A stretch of DNA of 23,317 bases from Chrysochromulina parva (taxonomy: Eukaryota; Haptophyta; Prymnesiales; Chrysochromulinaceae): the NCBI GenBank assembly GCA_002887195.1, contig PJAB01000595.1, positions 1-23,317 on the forward strand, written 5' to 3'. The translations under genes were made by a program, and so were the position numbers. This document shows positions 1 to 8,026 of the stretch, in pieces. Every line of letters starts with the position of its first letter. The stretch's first letter is position 1. The notes below the pieces were generated by a model that saw nothing but the letters and a program-made list of their open reading frames with translations, searched no databases and was not told where the DNA came from.

Positions 1-969
1 CAGCCAGGCGAGGGCCAGAAGCGCAGCTCGCGCGCCAGAAGCCCTGGAGCGTCGCGTGCCAGAGCCGCCACCCACGCGAGCGGGCCAATCAGCCAAGCGC
101 CGCCTGCCATGGAAGAGATTGTACGCCATCGCACATTGCCTCGGCACGAATCGATCGGGTCTCCAGCGAGTGGCACAGCGCGGCCCGGCGCATCCGTCGC
201 CTTCACAGAAGGAGCCGTTAGGTCGTTTACGGGCCGCTGCGCGCGCCCTGCCGGCGTCGACGAGTGTGTGGCAGCCAGGCAGACGGCATTGATAAACTGC
301 GGCAGCAGCGTCGCGCAGCCCATCGGCAGTCGTGGCGGCGTGCCCCGATCCGACTTGGTGCTTGAAGAAGGATCCAGAAGTGCGCCGCAGACACGCGGCT
401 CGATGCAGCTCGTCAAGATACGCTCCGTGCTCATCGCGCTCACGCTCCGAGTCGGCCGCATCGCCCTCAAAGTGCCGCTCGCGCTCGTCATCGAGCTCTT
501 CTTCGAGCGTCGCGGCTGCTGCGGCAGCCGCCGCGGCTCGCTGCCACTCACATTCCGTCGTCGGCAGCCCGCGATCGCCGTGCCGCACAGCGAGCCGCCT
601 CGCTCGTCGCGCGGCGCCATCCATACGCACAGCGCCCGATCGCAGATCTTCTTGAAGTCGGTCCAAAAAGAAAAGCCGATCTCTTGTCTGACCCAAAAGG
701 GGGTCAAACTCGTCATAGTAAGAAGGCCCGCGAGTGCTCCGCGGCGCGATTGATCGCCCGCTCGGGCCGCCAACGCGGCTGGCGTACTCAGCATCGATAA
801 GCCCCGCCGCGTCGCACGGCCCGTCGCATTCCTTGCCTCGCTGTTGGTCAGGAAGTGAAGCTCCTGCTGCAGCCGTGCCACTGCCAGACCATGAGTCGTT
901 GCTGGAGCACAACGCGCGCTCCTCGAGCAGAACGAAGAACTGCCCACCGCAGCCGTCACCATCGTCCAT
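1..969 (-). CDS. Unrecognised partial protein, N-terminal part, runs off left edge
   Basis: On the minus strand one frame is open from a stop at 997-999 to the left edge. Its first ATG is at 969, giving at least 323 residues with no end in the window. I do not recognise the family. The protein begins MDDGDGCGGQFF. It has an acidic stretch ending YYDEFDPLLGQTRDRLFFLDRL (two parts of one segment, about residues 91-112), then a basic region, a run of nine alanines, and a strongly charged helical segment rich in E, D and R (EELDDERERHFEGD). Later there are scattered cysteines (CRLPGCH, CEGDGCAGPRC) that could bind metal or could already be intron. The charged, high-complexity middle part argues for real coding. 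The last 100 residues are less convincing, and a splice donor may lie before them. It is divergent from the gene at 1479, with 509 bases between the two starts. Confidence 0.5.
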   Translation of the reverse strand, partial: MDDGDGCGGQFFVLLEERALCSSNDSWSGSGTAAAGASLPDQQRGKECDGPCDAAGLIDAEYASRVGGPSGRSIAPRSTRGPSYYDEFDPLLGQTRDRLFFLDRLQEDLRSGAVRMDGAARRARRLAVRHGDRGLPTTECEWQRAAAAAAAAATLEEELDDERERHFEGDAADSERERDEHGAYLDELHRAACLRRTSGSFFKHQVGSGHAATTADGLRDAAAAVYQCRLPGCHTLVDAGRARAAARKRPNGSFCEGDGCAGPRCATRWRPDRFVPRQCAMAYNLFHGRRRLADWPARVGGGSGTRRSRASGARAALLALAWL

Positions 970-1478
970 CGAGCCGCTCCACCAGCGCGCCCCCGATCAT
1001 GAAATTTGGCCCGCCAGGCCGGCTCGAAGTAGCTGTCGGGCTCTTGTATGGCCCAAAAAGGCACAAAAGAAAAGATAGGGGCCCCACGCTCGCGCGGCAA
1101 GAGGCGCCGACGATTGTCCCCTGAGGATGGGCATCCCGGCCATCGTTCCAGCCCTCGCGCAGCCCCGACACCGCCCCGATTGTCCGATAGCCACGACCAA
1201 CCATTGCACTCTACTGTACGAAAAGGGAAATGCCCGAAATTGGCAGCTTGGGAGGTCGCGCCCTGGAAAAAGAAGTGGATGTGGATAATGCCCGAGAGCG
1301 GGGCTACAAGTCCCAGCCATTTGCGCCGCGGCGCGCCCTCCCGATATCTAGCGCCCGTGGTGCGCCCCAAAGGCGGCGGCGCCGAAGGCGCCATTTTTGA
1401 ACTTGACTTGACTTGACTTGACTTGACTTGACTTGACTTGACTCGATTTTCTCTCTTTACCCCTGCGTGGAAAGACGC
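970..1478. promoter_or_regulatory. Divergent intergenic region with pentamer repeat
   Basis: This 509-base gap separates two divergently read genes and should hold both promoters. No convincing coding frame is present. Its only clear structure is the (ACTTG)8 array at 1401-1440, plus short A-rich tracts near 1048-1075 that resemble a tract inside the left gene at 664-675. No recognisable TATA box was found. Confidence 0.4.
1401..1440. repeat. Pentanucleotide microsatellite (ACTTG)8
   Basis: Eight perfect tandem copies of ACTTG, followed by a partial ACT and then CGATTTTC. The array ends 38 bases upstream of the ATG at 1479, so it probably lies in the 5' untranslated region or core promoter of that gene. 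A perfect pentamer array of this length is likely to be length-polymorphic. Confidence 0.95.
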
Positions 1479-2876
1479 ATGCCGGTGACTCGCTCGCGAT
1501 CACGCTCACCGCGACCGTCGGCGGCCAATAAATCTGCGCGCTCCGCTCCCAACACCGCGCCGGCTGCATTGCAACGCGTTCCAACAGCAGGTACACGGAA
1601 ACGCTCCCATAAACAGCTTCCGCCACATCGCGATGCAGCAGAGCCCGAGGTGACCATGAGAGACTCCGCCACCAGCACCGATGATGCTGCAGGCAGGGCC
1701 GAGGCGCCAGCGGCCACGACGCTAAAGTGCGATACGCCGCCCTCCTCGATGCTCCGTGCACCCGCTTCGAGCGCCAACGGGCATCGCTTCGCGCAGTGTG
1801 TGCTTGTTGTGCTTGTTGTGCTGCTGGCATTCCTTGTGCCGCTGGCTGTGGCCAAGGAGCTCAATGCAAGCGATGTCGACGGCGGCGCGCGCGTGGCAGC
1901 GCCCGTGCTTTCAGCAAGAGGCGCGCTCGTTCGCAGCCTCGCTGCGCTGCGCACCGCCGCGTCTCGAGTTTCGTCAGCTATCGCGTCTCGAGCCGGCGTG
2001 CTCGTGCCGGCTGTGCTCATGGCGGTGGCCGCCACCATCGCCCAAGTCGGCTCGACTGTGCGCCTACCCGGATGGGCGCAGTGGGTCGTGGGCGGTACCT
2101 TACTAACCGCGGCATGCGCGCTGGCCTGGCGCGAAGCGGATGTGCAGCTCGGAGGTGGACGTGGACGCGGCGGCAGCATAGAGCCCGACACGGCCGCGGA
2201 TGAGCGGCGGCTTGGGCTCTTTGAAGCGGAGCTGCATGCAATGCTTGCGCCCGCAGGGTCGGCCGCAGCGGCCACGGCGGCGCCATTTGTGTCGTGGGCG
2301 AGGTCGTGGCTGCGAGCGGCAGGCGCGGCGGGGGTGGGCGGCGGCGCTGCACACATGCTTGTCGTCTTTGGCGAGTCCGGAGGCAAGCGAGCGAATTTCG
2401 TCATCGAGCTCGCCGCTCGACTGCTCGTGAGCAGCCCGTCACGGCGCCTCGACATCGACGCGTCCCGGGACTGCAACAGCACTGTCGACGGTGGCTGCAA
2501 CGCGCGCGTTCAGGCCCACTTGGTGATGGCGAGCCGCGATCGCGAGCGCGCGTTGGTCATCATGCGCCACGTCGAGACTTGTACCACCGACCAGCTCTAC
2601 GACGACGTGCTCAGCGTCATCGAGAGGCTCCTCGACGAGACTCCAGCGGTTTTGCCCACGGCGAACGGTGACGTACGCAAGGCGCTCGCGAGCTTCATCT
2701 TGTTCGCGCCGTGCTTGACCCGCGACGAGTGTGTACGACGAGAGAGTAAAGGAATCGCCCAGGATGGCGCGCTCGAGGCGCTCTGGCCGCACGCGGGCTA
2801 CTCCAAGGCGGTGCAGATTGCGCGGCGTGCGTTCATCAACCGGCTTGGCACGGCATTGACGGTTGTGTGCGAATGA
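1479..2876 (+). CDS. Membrane protein with degenerate AAA+ / torsin-LAP1-like domain (putative)
   Basis: A single exon of 465 residues. The frame extends to a GTG at 1467, but the first ATG is at 1479. Residues 1-100 are basic and Ser/Arg-rich, starting MPVTRSRSRSPRPS. A strong hydrophobic helix spans about 107-126, with two weaker ones near 173-192 and 201-217. The C-terminal half looks like an alpha/beta nucleotide-binding fold: strand plus loop MLVVFGESGGKRANFVIEL (about 293-311) sits where a Walker A would be, ALVIMRHVETC (about 358-368) where a Walker B would be but without the acidic pair, and a third strand SFILFAPCLT (about 405-414). The order, and the helix between the last two strands, recall torsins and their activator LAP1 (nucleoplasmic basic tail, membrane helix, inactive AAA+-like lumenal domain). 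That assignment is inference from layout, not from a database match. It could instead be another membrane P-loop protein. Confidence 0.6.
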   Translation: MPVTRSRSRSPRPSAANKSARSAPNTAPAALQRVPTAGTRKRSHKQLPPHRDAAEPEVTMRDSATSTDDAAGRAEAPAATTLKCDTPPSSMLRAPASSANGHRFAQCVLVVLVVLLAFLVPLAVAKELNASDVDGGARVAAPVLSARGALVRSLAALRTAASRVSSAIASRAGVLVPAVLMAVAATIAQVGSTVRLPGWAQWVVGGTLLTAACALAWREADVQLGGGRGRGGSIEPDTAADERRLGLFEAELHAMLAPAGSAAAATAAPFVSWARSWLRAAGAAGVGGGAAHMLVVFGESGGKRANFVIELAARLLVSSPSRRLDIDASRDCNSTVDGGCNARVQAHLVMASRDRERALVIMRHVETCTTDQLYDDVLSVIERLLDETPAVLPTANGDVRKALASFILFAPCLTRDECVRRESKGIAQDGALEALWPHAGYSKAVQIARRAFINRLGTALTVVCE

Positions 2877-3137
2877 GACGGTGGGGCCAGAGGCTCCGAA
2901 TGACAATCATCTGCTGATCTGCCTTCGCACCGTGTGGCGCACGGATCGTAACGGATCGTGACGGACGGACGGAGGAGGCGCCGGCGCCGCGGCGACGGGC
3001 CTTTGGCAGGGGTTGCGCTGCTGCTGGACCATGCTCCCCCGCCACGTGCGAACTGCGAAGCGGAACGCGTTCTCGTGTATGGCGTGTGATCACATCGTTA
3101 CGTCCGACGAGCCGACGTCCGTCAGCAGTCTGGACGC

Positions 3138-3151
3138 ATGTAACGATACAT
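3138..3151. repeat. Perfect 5-bp hairpin, ATGTA/TACAT
   Basis: A 14-base inverted repeat with arms ATGTA and TACAT around the loop ACGA. It lies just beyond the terminal hairpin of the snRNA-like element, in minus-strand order. It is part of a wider inverted repeat pairing the segment at 3094-3105 with 3132-3147. It could act in transcript ending or be chance. Confidence 0.4.
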
Positions 3152-3154
3152 TAG

Positions 3155-3357
3155 CGCCACCCGTGGTCGGGTGAAATCCAAATTCCGGTCGCCGTATGAA
3201 TGTTGAAGAATACACGACGACGTCACCGCGAATTCATCATTCCGCTTTCCGGACGGCGACCCGGGCCGCGATTCTATCGGCCGGTCGCCCGCCCACCGAG
3301 GGCAAGGCTAAGCGACTACGGTGGGGTGGCGGACTCGCGCTATACCGCGGTAAGTAT
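3155..3357 (-). ncRNA. snRNA-like structured element (candidate only)
   Basis: On the minus strand the element begins ATACTTACC (3357-3349), which equals the 5' end of U1 snRNA that pairs with splice donors. It is followed by a 7-base-pair stem (3292-3298 with 3319-3325) and a long stem with bulges (3255-3272 with 3276-3289; its 7-bp base, GGCGACC with GGTCGCC, can pair with one shifted base). Then comes an Sm-like site AATTTGGA (3184-3177) directly before a perfect 6-base-pair terminal hairpin with a four-base loop (3173-3158). This order is that of a spliceosomal snRNA. The conserved U1-70K loop (GATCA-GAAG type) and the U1A loop are not visible, so U1 identity is not established. The same bases read on the plus strand are simply a good splice donor. 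Confidence 0.2.
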
Positions 3358-3444
3358 TGCTCCTAGTGAGTTCTCTTGGACCTAAGAATTGAAGTCGAGA
3401 TGGTGTGTCCCGCCGTGCGCACACTGCTGGCTGAGCGCTCCTTG

Positions 3445-4152
3445 TCATGAAACGAGGGCCGGCGGCGGCATGGTCGGCGCTGTTGGTAGTGGCGGCTTTG
3501 GAGGGGGTGGCGGCTTGGGCACGGGCGGCTTGGCGAGCGCCTTTTTCAGGTTCGCAGGCGGCAGGGGCTCCTTCTTCTTCTTTCCCGTCGGTGCCTTGGC
3601 GGCTGCCTTGTTGACCATCGCTTGCAAGAGTACCTGCTGCGCGCTGCTGGGCTGCACCTGCAGCGCCTTTGGATTCGGTGGCAACTGCTGGCTCTTGTGG
3701 TCACCGCCATCCCAAGGTGGCTTGCTCACTGTGTGTGTGGGCCTCGTGCGCTTGCCCTTGGTCGGGGTAGCCACTATCGCGCCGCTACCTCTCAGATCGA
3801 ACCCATTGATGAATGCAGGGCGCTCGCGGTGGCCGATCCGGGGCGGTTTGGGTGGCAGGGGCGCAGCGGCTCCAAGTGCCGCTGGATCGATCGAGGCCTG
3901 CTGCGCAAGATTCCAAATGATTTCGTCTTTTCTACTTAGCTGCTGTAGTAGAGACGCGTGCTCCTCGGCCCACGCACGCTCGACCGCGAGCAGTTCCTTG
4001 CGCAGCACCTCGTTGGCAATCTGTGCGGCCCGCAGTGCAACTTGGTAGCCGCCCGCTGAAGGCGTGTCACTGTCATAGCCAGAGCGGGAGTCCATAGATG
4101 TGTTCGTGGCCGCGGGTGTGTTCCAGCCGGTCGCCGCACCGTAGTAGTGCAT
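3445..4152 (-). CDS. Coiled-coil, proline-rich protein of unknown function
   Basis: A single exon of 235 residues from the first ATG at 4152. The frame continues upstream only to a TTG. The N-terminus is Tyr/Ser/Thr-rich. Residues 37-86 form one amphipathic, probably coiled-coil helix (KELLAVERAWAEEHASLLQQ is its core). From about residue 98 the chain is proline-rich and basic, with a lysine cluster (GKKKKEP, near 190) and a final stretch of Pro-Lys-Pro repeats from 209 to the end. There is no signal peptide and no membrane helix. Such a layout suits a scaffold or a cytoskeletal/SH3-binding adaptor, but no family is recognised. It follows the lipase on the same strand after 154 bases, so its promoter is short or lies in that gap. 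Confidence 0.7.
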   Translation of the reverse strand: MHYYGAATGWNTPAATNTSMDSRSGYDSDTPSAGGYQVALRAAQIANEVLRKELLAVERAWAEEHASLLQQLSRKDEIIWNLAQQASIDPAALGAAAPLPPKPPRIGHRERPAFINGFDLRGSGAIVATPTKGKRTRPTHTVSKPPWDGGDHKSQQLPPNPKALQVQPSSAQQVLLQAMVNKAAAKAPTGKKKKEPLPPANLKKALAKPPVPKPPPPPKPPLPTAPTMPPPALVS

Positions 4153-4306
4153 GCCCAGGGAGACGAGAGTGCTGAGGCGGACGGGCCCGGCCCTGCCTTT
4201 GTAGACTGTTTCACGCACGCAGCCACGAAGTTTTACATTCCGCAAAGAAAGTTGGAAGTTGCCTTGATACAGCTCTATCGAGTATCGACTAGAAGTCGTC
4301 TATCCC

Positions 4307-5737
4307 CTATCCCATCCGGGGGAGGCCCCACTCTGCGAACGCGCGGAACCACGGCGGCTCGGGGATATCGAAGGTCATCTCCAATGAGATCTCCAAGTGG
4401 CGCTCCCGATGCTTCTGGTCCTCAGGTCCGAGCCACATCGGCGTGGGCGGCAGGTGCGACGAGCTCTGCTCAGGATTGTAGAGCAGCCCGGGCAGCGCAT
4501 AGCGCGCGAGGCACGGCACGGCAGCGACCACGTCCGAGTCGAGACAGAAGCGCAGGTGGTTCGTGTACGGGTTGGCACGCGTCAGAGGATCGTTCACGAG
4601 CGCCACGGGCAAGCCGCCGTGATCACGCGTCTGCAACTTGCCTGATGCAGCCTCCAGCGAGAGCAGACCGAAGCCAACCGAAGCGACCGGATCGTTCTCA
4701 TTGTAGACGCGCAGTCCTCCGTAGGGGCGCACAAGCCGCCGCTGCGTGAGGACGAACTCGTGGTCACCCACCACGGGGCAGCCAAATGTGATCAGCACCG
4801 GACCCTCGGCAGGGCACGGCACGTCTTCCGGCACGCTGCCGGCGTTGCTGGCGCTGCTGGCGCCGCTGGCGCCGCTGCTGCCGCTGCCACCGCCGCCGCC
4901 GCCGCCGCCGCTGCTGCCGCCACCACTGCTACTGGGCTCGCCTTCGCTCCCGCTCGCAAACAGCGCACGCAGGGTGCCATCGATAAATGCCGCCGCCGGA
5001 CTAGTCGAGAGGCGTTTGGCCCGTTGCATCTGTGCCTCACGAGCCAGCTGTGTCGCAGCGAGCGTGGCGAGTGCGCCCCCCATCGAATGGCCGACCACCA
5101 ACGTTTGCGTGCAGCGCGACGAGCTCAGCAACGCCCACAAGCTCAGTTTCTCATGCGTGGGCCACCTCCATGCGGTGCTGACGGCGTCGGGCAGGCAGTC
5201 CGGGAGCATGCACGCTCGCATCTCGCACACCAGCGGAGCGAGATAGGCGGACCAGCCCGAATGCACCAGTCCGACCTGCGCCACTTCGTCGTTCACGACA
5301 GCAGCTGGCTGCAGGTTGGCAACCCAATCGGAGAGGAACGGAGCGGACGGCGAGGATAGGGTTGAGCCCTTGAAACTAAGCACTGCGTGCATCTCCTTTG
5401 ATCCGGCCGCGCAGAAAAGATAGGCGACCGCGTGTGCGCCGTTGGCAGACCGGAACTGCAGCTCGACCCCGTGAGGGGATGCACCAGGTGCGTGCAGCGC
5501 CAGACCCGTCCCAGATGTCGGCGCATGGCGGCGGTATGCCAAGCAGGTGAAGCGAAGGCAGAGGTCAAGCAGGGGCGTGACGTCAACTCTCTCACTCGGC
5601 TGCGCCTGCGCGATCTCATCCACACATCTGCTCAGGGAGTGCACCTCGACGATGCTTGGCACAGGCACGCCGTGGTAGGGAATCTGAACCTCGATGCGCT
5701 TGCCGTGCGTGGCACGCGCGATCAACGTCGGCGGCAT
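4307..5737 (-). CDS. Class 3 lipase (alpha/beta hydrolase)
   Basis: A single exon of 476 residues. The first ATG is at 5737; a TTG lies one codon earlier. The pentapeptide GHSMG (residues 216-220), followed by GALATLAAT, is the nucleophile elbow of lipase_3 enzymes, with Ser218 as nucleophile. FKGS near 122-125 sits where the oxyanion-hole FRG(T/S) of fungal-type lipases lies. The other triad members are probably Asp349 in YNENDPV and His394 in YTNHLRF, both with the expected spacing. The enzyme should hydrolyse acylglycerols or galactolipids. No signal peptide is evident, so a cytosolic or membrane-surface site is likely. A Ser/Gly/Ala low-complexity loop (about 262-300) is inserted between Ser218 and Asp349, encoded by GCC/GCT-type triplet repeats. 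The gene is divergent from the EF-hand gene at 5964. Confidence 0.9.
   Translation of the reverse strand: MPPTLIARATHGKRIEVQIPYHGVPVPSIVEVHSLSRCVDEIAQAQPSERVDVTPLLDLCLRFTCLAYRRHAPTSGTGLALHAPGASPHGVELQFRSANGAHAVAYLFCAAGSKEMHAVLSFKGSTLSSPSAPFLSDWVANLQPAAVVNDEVAQVGLVHSGWSAYLAPLVCEMRACMLPDCLPDAVSTAWRWPTHEKLSLWALLSSSRCTQTLVVGHSMGGALATLAATQLAREAQMQRAKRLSTSPAAAFIDGTLRALFASGSEGEPSSSGGGSSGGGGGGGGSGSSGASGASSASNAGSVPEDVPCPAEGPVLITFGCPVVGDHEFVLTQRRLVRPYGGLRVYNENDPVASVGFGLLSLEAASGKLQTRDHGGLPVALVNDPLTRANPYTNHLRFCLDSDVVAAVPCLARYALPGLLYNPEQSSSHLPPTPMWLGPEDQKHRERHLEISLEMTFDIPEPPWFRAFAEWGLPRMG
4841..4931. repeat. Triplet-repeat tract inside the lipase gene
   Basis: Imperfect GCTGGCGCC and GCCGCCGCC-type triplets, read on the minus strand as Gly, Ser and Ala codons. 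The tract stays in frame and creates a flexible insert in the lipase. Confidence 0.8.
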
Positions 5738-5963
5738 CAATGAGTTCGCAAGGACGGCAACCAGCAGCCGTGAAGAAAGAGTGGTTCATGAAAGAGCGGT
5801 TGATGAATCTTCATTCGATGCAATCCCTCTTCTTTCTTTCGAAGAGCCAGAAGCGTGACAGCTCAGGGGTGCACATTTCGGAAAGAAACGGTTTCAGAAA
5901 GTTTACACTTTCAGAGCAAACGTTTCATGGTGCTGGTCGGAAGCGCACGAGTGCACTTCTGGA
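5738..5963. promoter_or_regulatory. Divergent promoter with a cluster of palindromes
   Basis: The 226 bases between the lipase and the EF-hand gene hold three palindromes in 41 bases: GAAACGGTTTC (5885-5895), GAAAGT-TTAC-ACTTTC (5897-5912) and AAACGTTT (5918-5925). The region is markedly less GC-rich than its surroundings. These are plausible binding sites for a dimeric regulator acting on one or both genes; no known site is claimed. Confidence 0.35.
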
Positions 5964-7358
5964 ATGGAGAGTCGAGTCTCCATCGGCGGCAACGTCTATC
6001 AGCCAGCCGACGATACGAGCAAGGGAGAGTTTGCGAGCGGTTCCCGCACCATCGAGGATTTGTCACGCCGCCTCATCGAACAAGCCAGAGACTGTGCCGA
6101 TGCTTACGTGACGGACTATGAAGGTGTGAAGAAAGTGCTCGACACGCACGAGGGGCGCAGGCGAACAGCACGGCGCGCCGAACAGGAGGAACGACGCGCC
6201 AAGGCGAACATGCAGCGCCGTCAGCTCAAAGGAGCCAACATATTCATCCAGCGTCCGCAGCGCCCCTGGCACGCCACCAACTCACCAGGTGGCAGCATCG
6301 ACTTTGCCGGGGGCATACCCTCGCTGCCGCCGATCGGGCACGTTCCCTGGACGGCGGCAGCGAAGCGCGATGAAGAACGCGACACGCCGCTTGGCGCCTT
6401 CAAGGAGGCTCTCGCAAGTAACCTGAGGCGAGTCAGCGAACTCTTCCATAAATGGGAGGTCAGTCTCGATGAGCGCATCGACCTCCACGAGCTACGCGAT
6501 GCTGTCGGCGTGCTGAACCTCGCTCGTAGTCCGGCATGGGATGAGGATTGCGTTTCGAAGTTGTATGCGCAGCTCGACGGCGACAACTCGGGCTACATAG
6601 AGTTTGCGCGCCTGCACGACCTTCTCAAGCGCTATCAGCCGCCCGAACTTGCCGCTCTAAAGCGAGATCCACTGAGGCGCGGCTCAAGCTTGATCTCGCT
6701 GCAGCCGCCTGTTGCGAAGTTGCCACCGATGGGCCCTGCGCGCCCCGAGATCGCCGTGACAAACCTCGAGCGCCAACTCATCGCCAACCAGAGCCGCGTC
6801 ATCGAGCGCTTCCGCCGTATGGACTCTGATGCGATCACGGCGACCGAGCTCCGGCGTGCACTGAGCTCGCTGTGCATCCACGCCGACGCCAAGACCACCG
6901 AGAAGCTCTTTAAGCTGCTCCTCGACGTCGAGGGCGCGGGTAGCATCACGCTCGATGAGCTCAGCCAGATTCTCGTAAGGCGAGTCTCCTCGAAGGGCTC
7001 TTTGAAGGGTACCGGTAAGTGGCATGCATCATTGGCATGCATCATTGGCAGGGCCCTACCCGTTGGCCCCGCCTTCGGCGCACACGCACGCTCATCTCGC
7101 CTCGTCGGCGCCTGGTGCGTCTTCTGCTGACGCCCACTCAACCGCGTGTGCCGTGCATTCGCTTCCGCAGGCGACGCCAAGCAGACGACGCTCAACACGA
7201 CGCTCAGCACGGCGCTCCCTGCCGTGGCTCGCAATCTTGGGGGCATGGGGCACTCAGCATCCGAACCGCTCTTGTCGCGAGCCGTGCATGAGGATGGCCT
7301 CGCGGCTCAAGGCTTTGGCGAGCGCAGTCACAGCAGGGCTCGGGCGTCGCAGGCGTGA
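5964..7358 (+). CDS. EF-hand protein, two exons
   Basis: Exon 1 is 5964-7014 and exon 2 is 7171-7358, giving 412 residues. The intron has a canonical GTAAGT donor and a CGCTTCCGCAG acceptor and splits a Gly codon in phase 1. Residues 60-90 are a basic, Glu/Arg-rich helix. Four EF-hand-like units follow in two pairs: about 163-180 (degenerate), 204-221 with loop DGDNSGYIEFAR (D1, D3, S5, G6 and I8 kept, but Arg at position 12), 284-300 (degenerate), and 320-337 with loop DVEGAGSITLDE, which keeps D1, G6, I8 and E12. Only the last loop looks fully able to bind calcium. The tail encoded by exon 2 is Ser/Arg-rich. A calcium-responsive or purely structural protein is likely. The family resembles calmodulin-like algal proteins, but no ortholog is recognised. 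Confidence 0.85.
7015..7170 (+). other. Spliceosomal intron with 13-base tandem duplication
   Basis: A 156-base GT-AG intron of the EF-hand gene. Straight after the donor, the 13-mer GGCATGCATCATT is repeated in tandem (7021-7033, 7034-7046) with a third partial copy. The downstream exon continues the protein without a stop only if this segment is removed. Confidence 0.85.
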
Positions 7359-7987
7359 TAAAGCAGGGCAAGGGCATCGCCACTCGAGAGCATCTCGAGG
7401 TCTCTTACTTGGATGTAATGCGGTGCTGGTGCCCGCCACGCCGTGTCGGCCGTTGTGAGGTGCCGGAGACGTATCGAGAGAGCGGATTCGGGCCTCCACA
7501 AACCAAATTGGTATCGACTATCGTCACGCGTAGCCACATGCAACGTTTTGCGGACGGGTTGGGTGGGCGCGCCTCAGATGTGGCTTGGAATCAGAGCGCG
7601 TGCGGCGCGGGTACCACGACGAAGCAACTCATCTCGACCGCTATATTTTACGGAGCTATATTTGTATTCGTATTAGGTATTAATGATGGCGTTTCGTAAT
7701 CTATTGCGCGTGGATGCGCGGTCTTAACGGAATATTAACCCCCGCGCGGTCGCAGGCTCGCAGCTCGGACGCAGCACGCACCCGGACCCGCCGCCACGGT
7801 TGCCGGCAACGAATACGAAGGTCCCGAGGAGCGCCAGCACCGCCACCGGGGCGCGTCTGGAGTCGTCCAGCCGCCCCACGCCCCCCCGCCGCCCGCCCGC
7901 GTATAGTAACGCGCTATACAGCTCCTCCACTCACACCATCACGTTTGCGCGCGCGAGGGCGGAGGGGGTGGCGGGACGGCGGTAGCC

Positions 7988-8012
7988 GGGGTATAGGGTA
8001 GGGGTAGGGGGG
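7988..8012 (+). other. G-quadruplex-forming, telomere-like G-tract
   Basis: Four G-runs of 4, 3, 4 and 6 bases are separated by loops TATA, TA and TA. This is an almost ideal quadruplex pattern with very short loops. It also resembles degenerate TAGGG telomere-type units. A further GGG lies at 8025-8027. Confidence 0.7.
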
Positions 8013-8026
8013 TAGTAGTAGGAAGG

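Larger units (their letters stand above)
2877..3444. other. Convergent intergenic region with several perfect hairpins
   Basis: No coding frame is convincing here. The gap lies between the 3' ends of a plus-strand and a minus-strand gene. It contains short direct repeats of ACGGATCGT near 2940-2960 and a dense set of inverted repeats from 3094 to 3325. Those repeats, read on the minus strand, form the snRNA-like candidate listed separately. Confidence 0.5.

Noticed and set aside
109..753. Plus-strand frame of 214 codons
   Set aside because: The minus strand of the same region reads as a charged, high-complexity protein, whereas this frame shows composition-driven Arg/Ser/Ala runs.
1457..2500. 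Minus-strand frame of 347 codons
   Set aside because: Shadow of the membrane protein on the plus strand; Ser/Ala/Pro-rich as expected from antisense GC-rich codons, with no domain.
3349..3357. Definite assignment as U1 snRNA
   Set aside because: The 5' nonamer matches, but the conserved stem-loop I and II protein-binding loops are absent, so only an snRNA-like candidate is kept.
7355..7699. Plus-strand frame of 114 codons after the EF-hand gene
   Set aside because: Starts with GTG overlapping the real stop, and its hydrophobic end comes from an AT-rich tract; no supporting feature.
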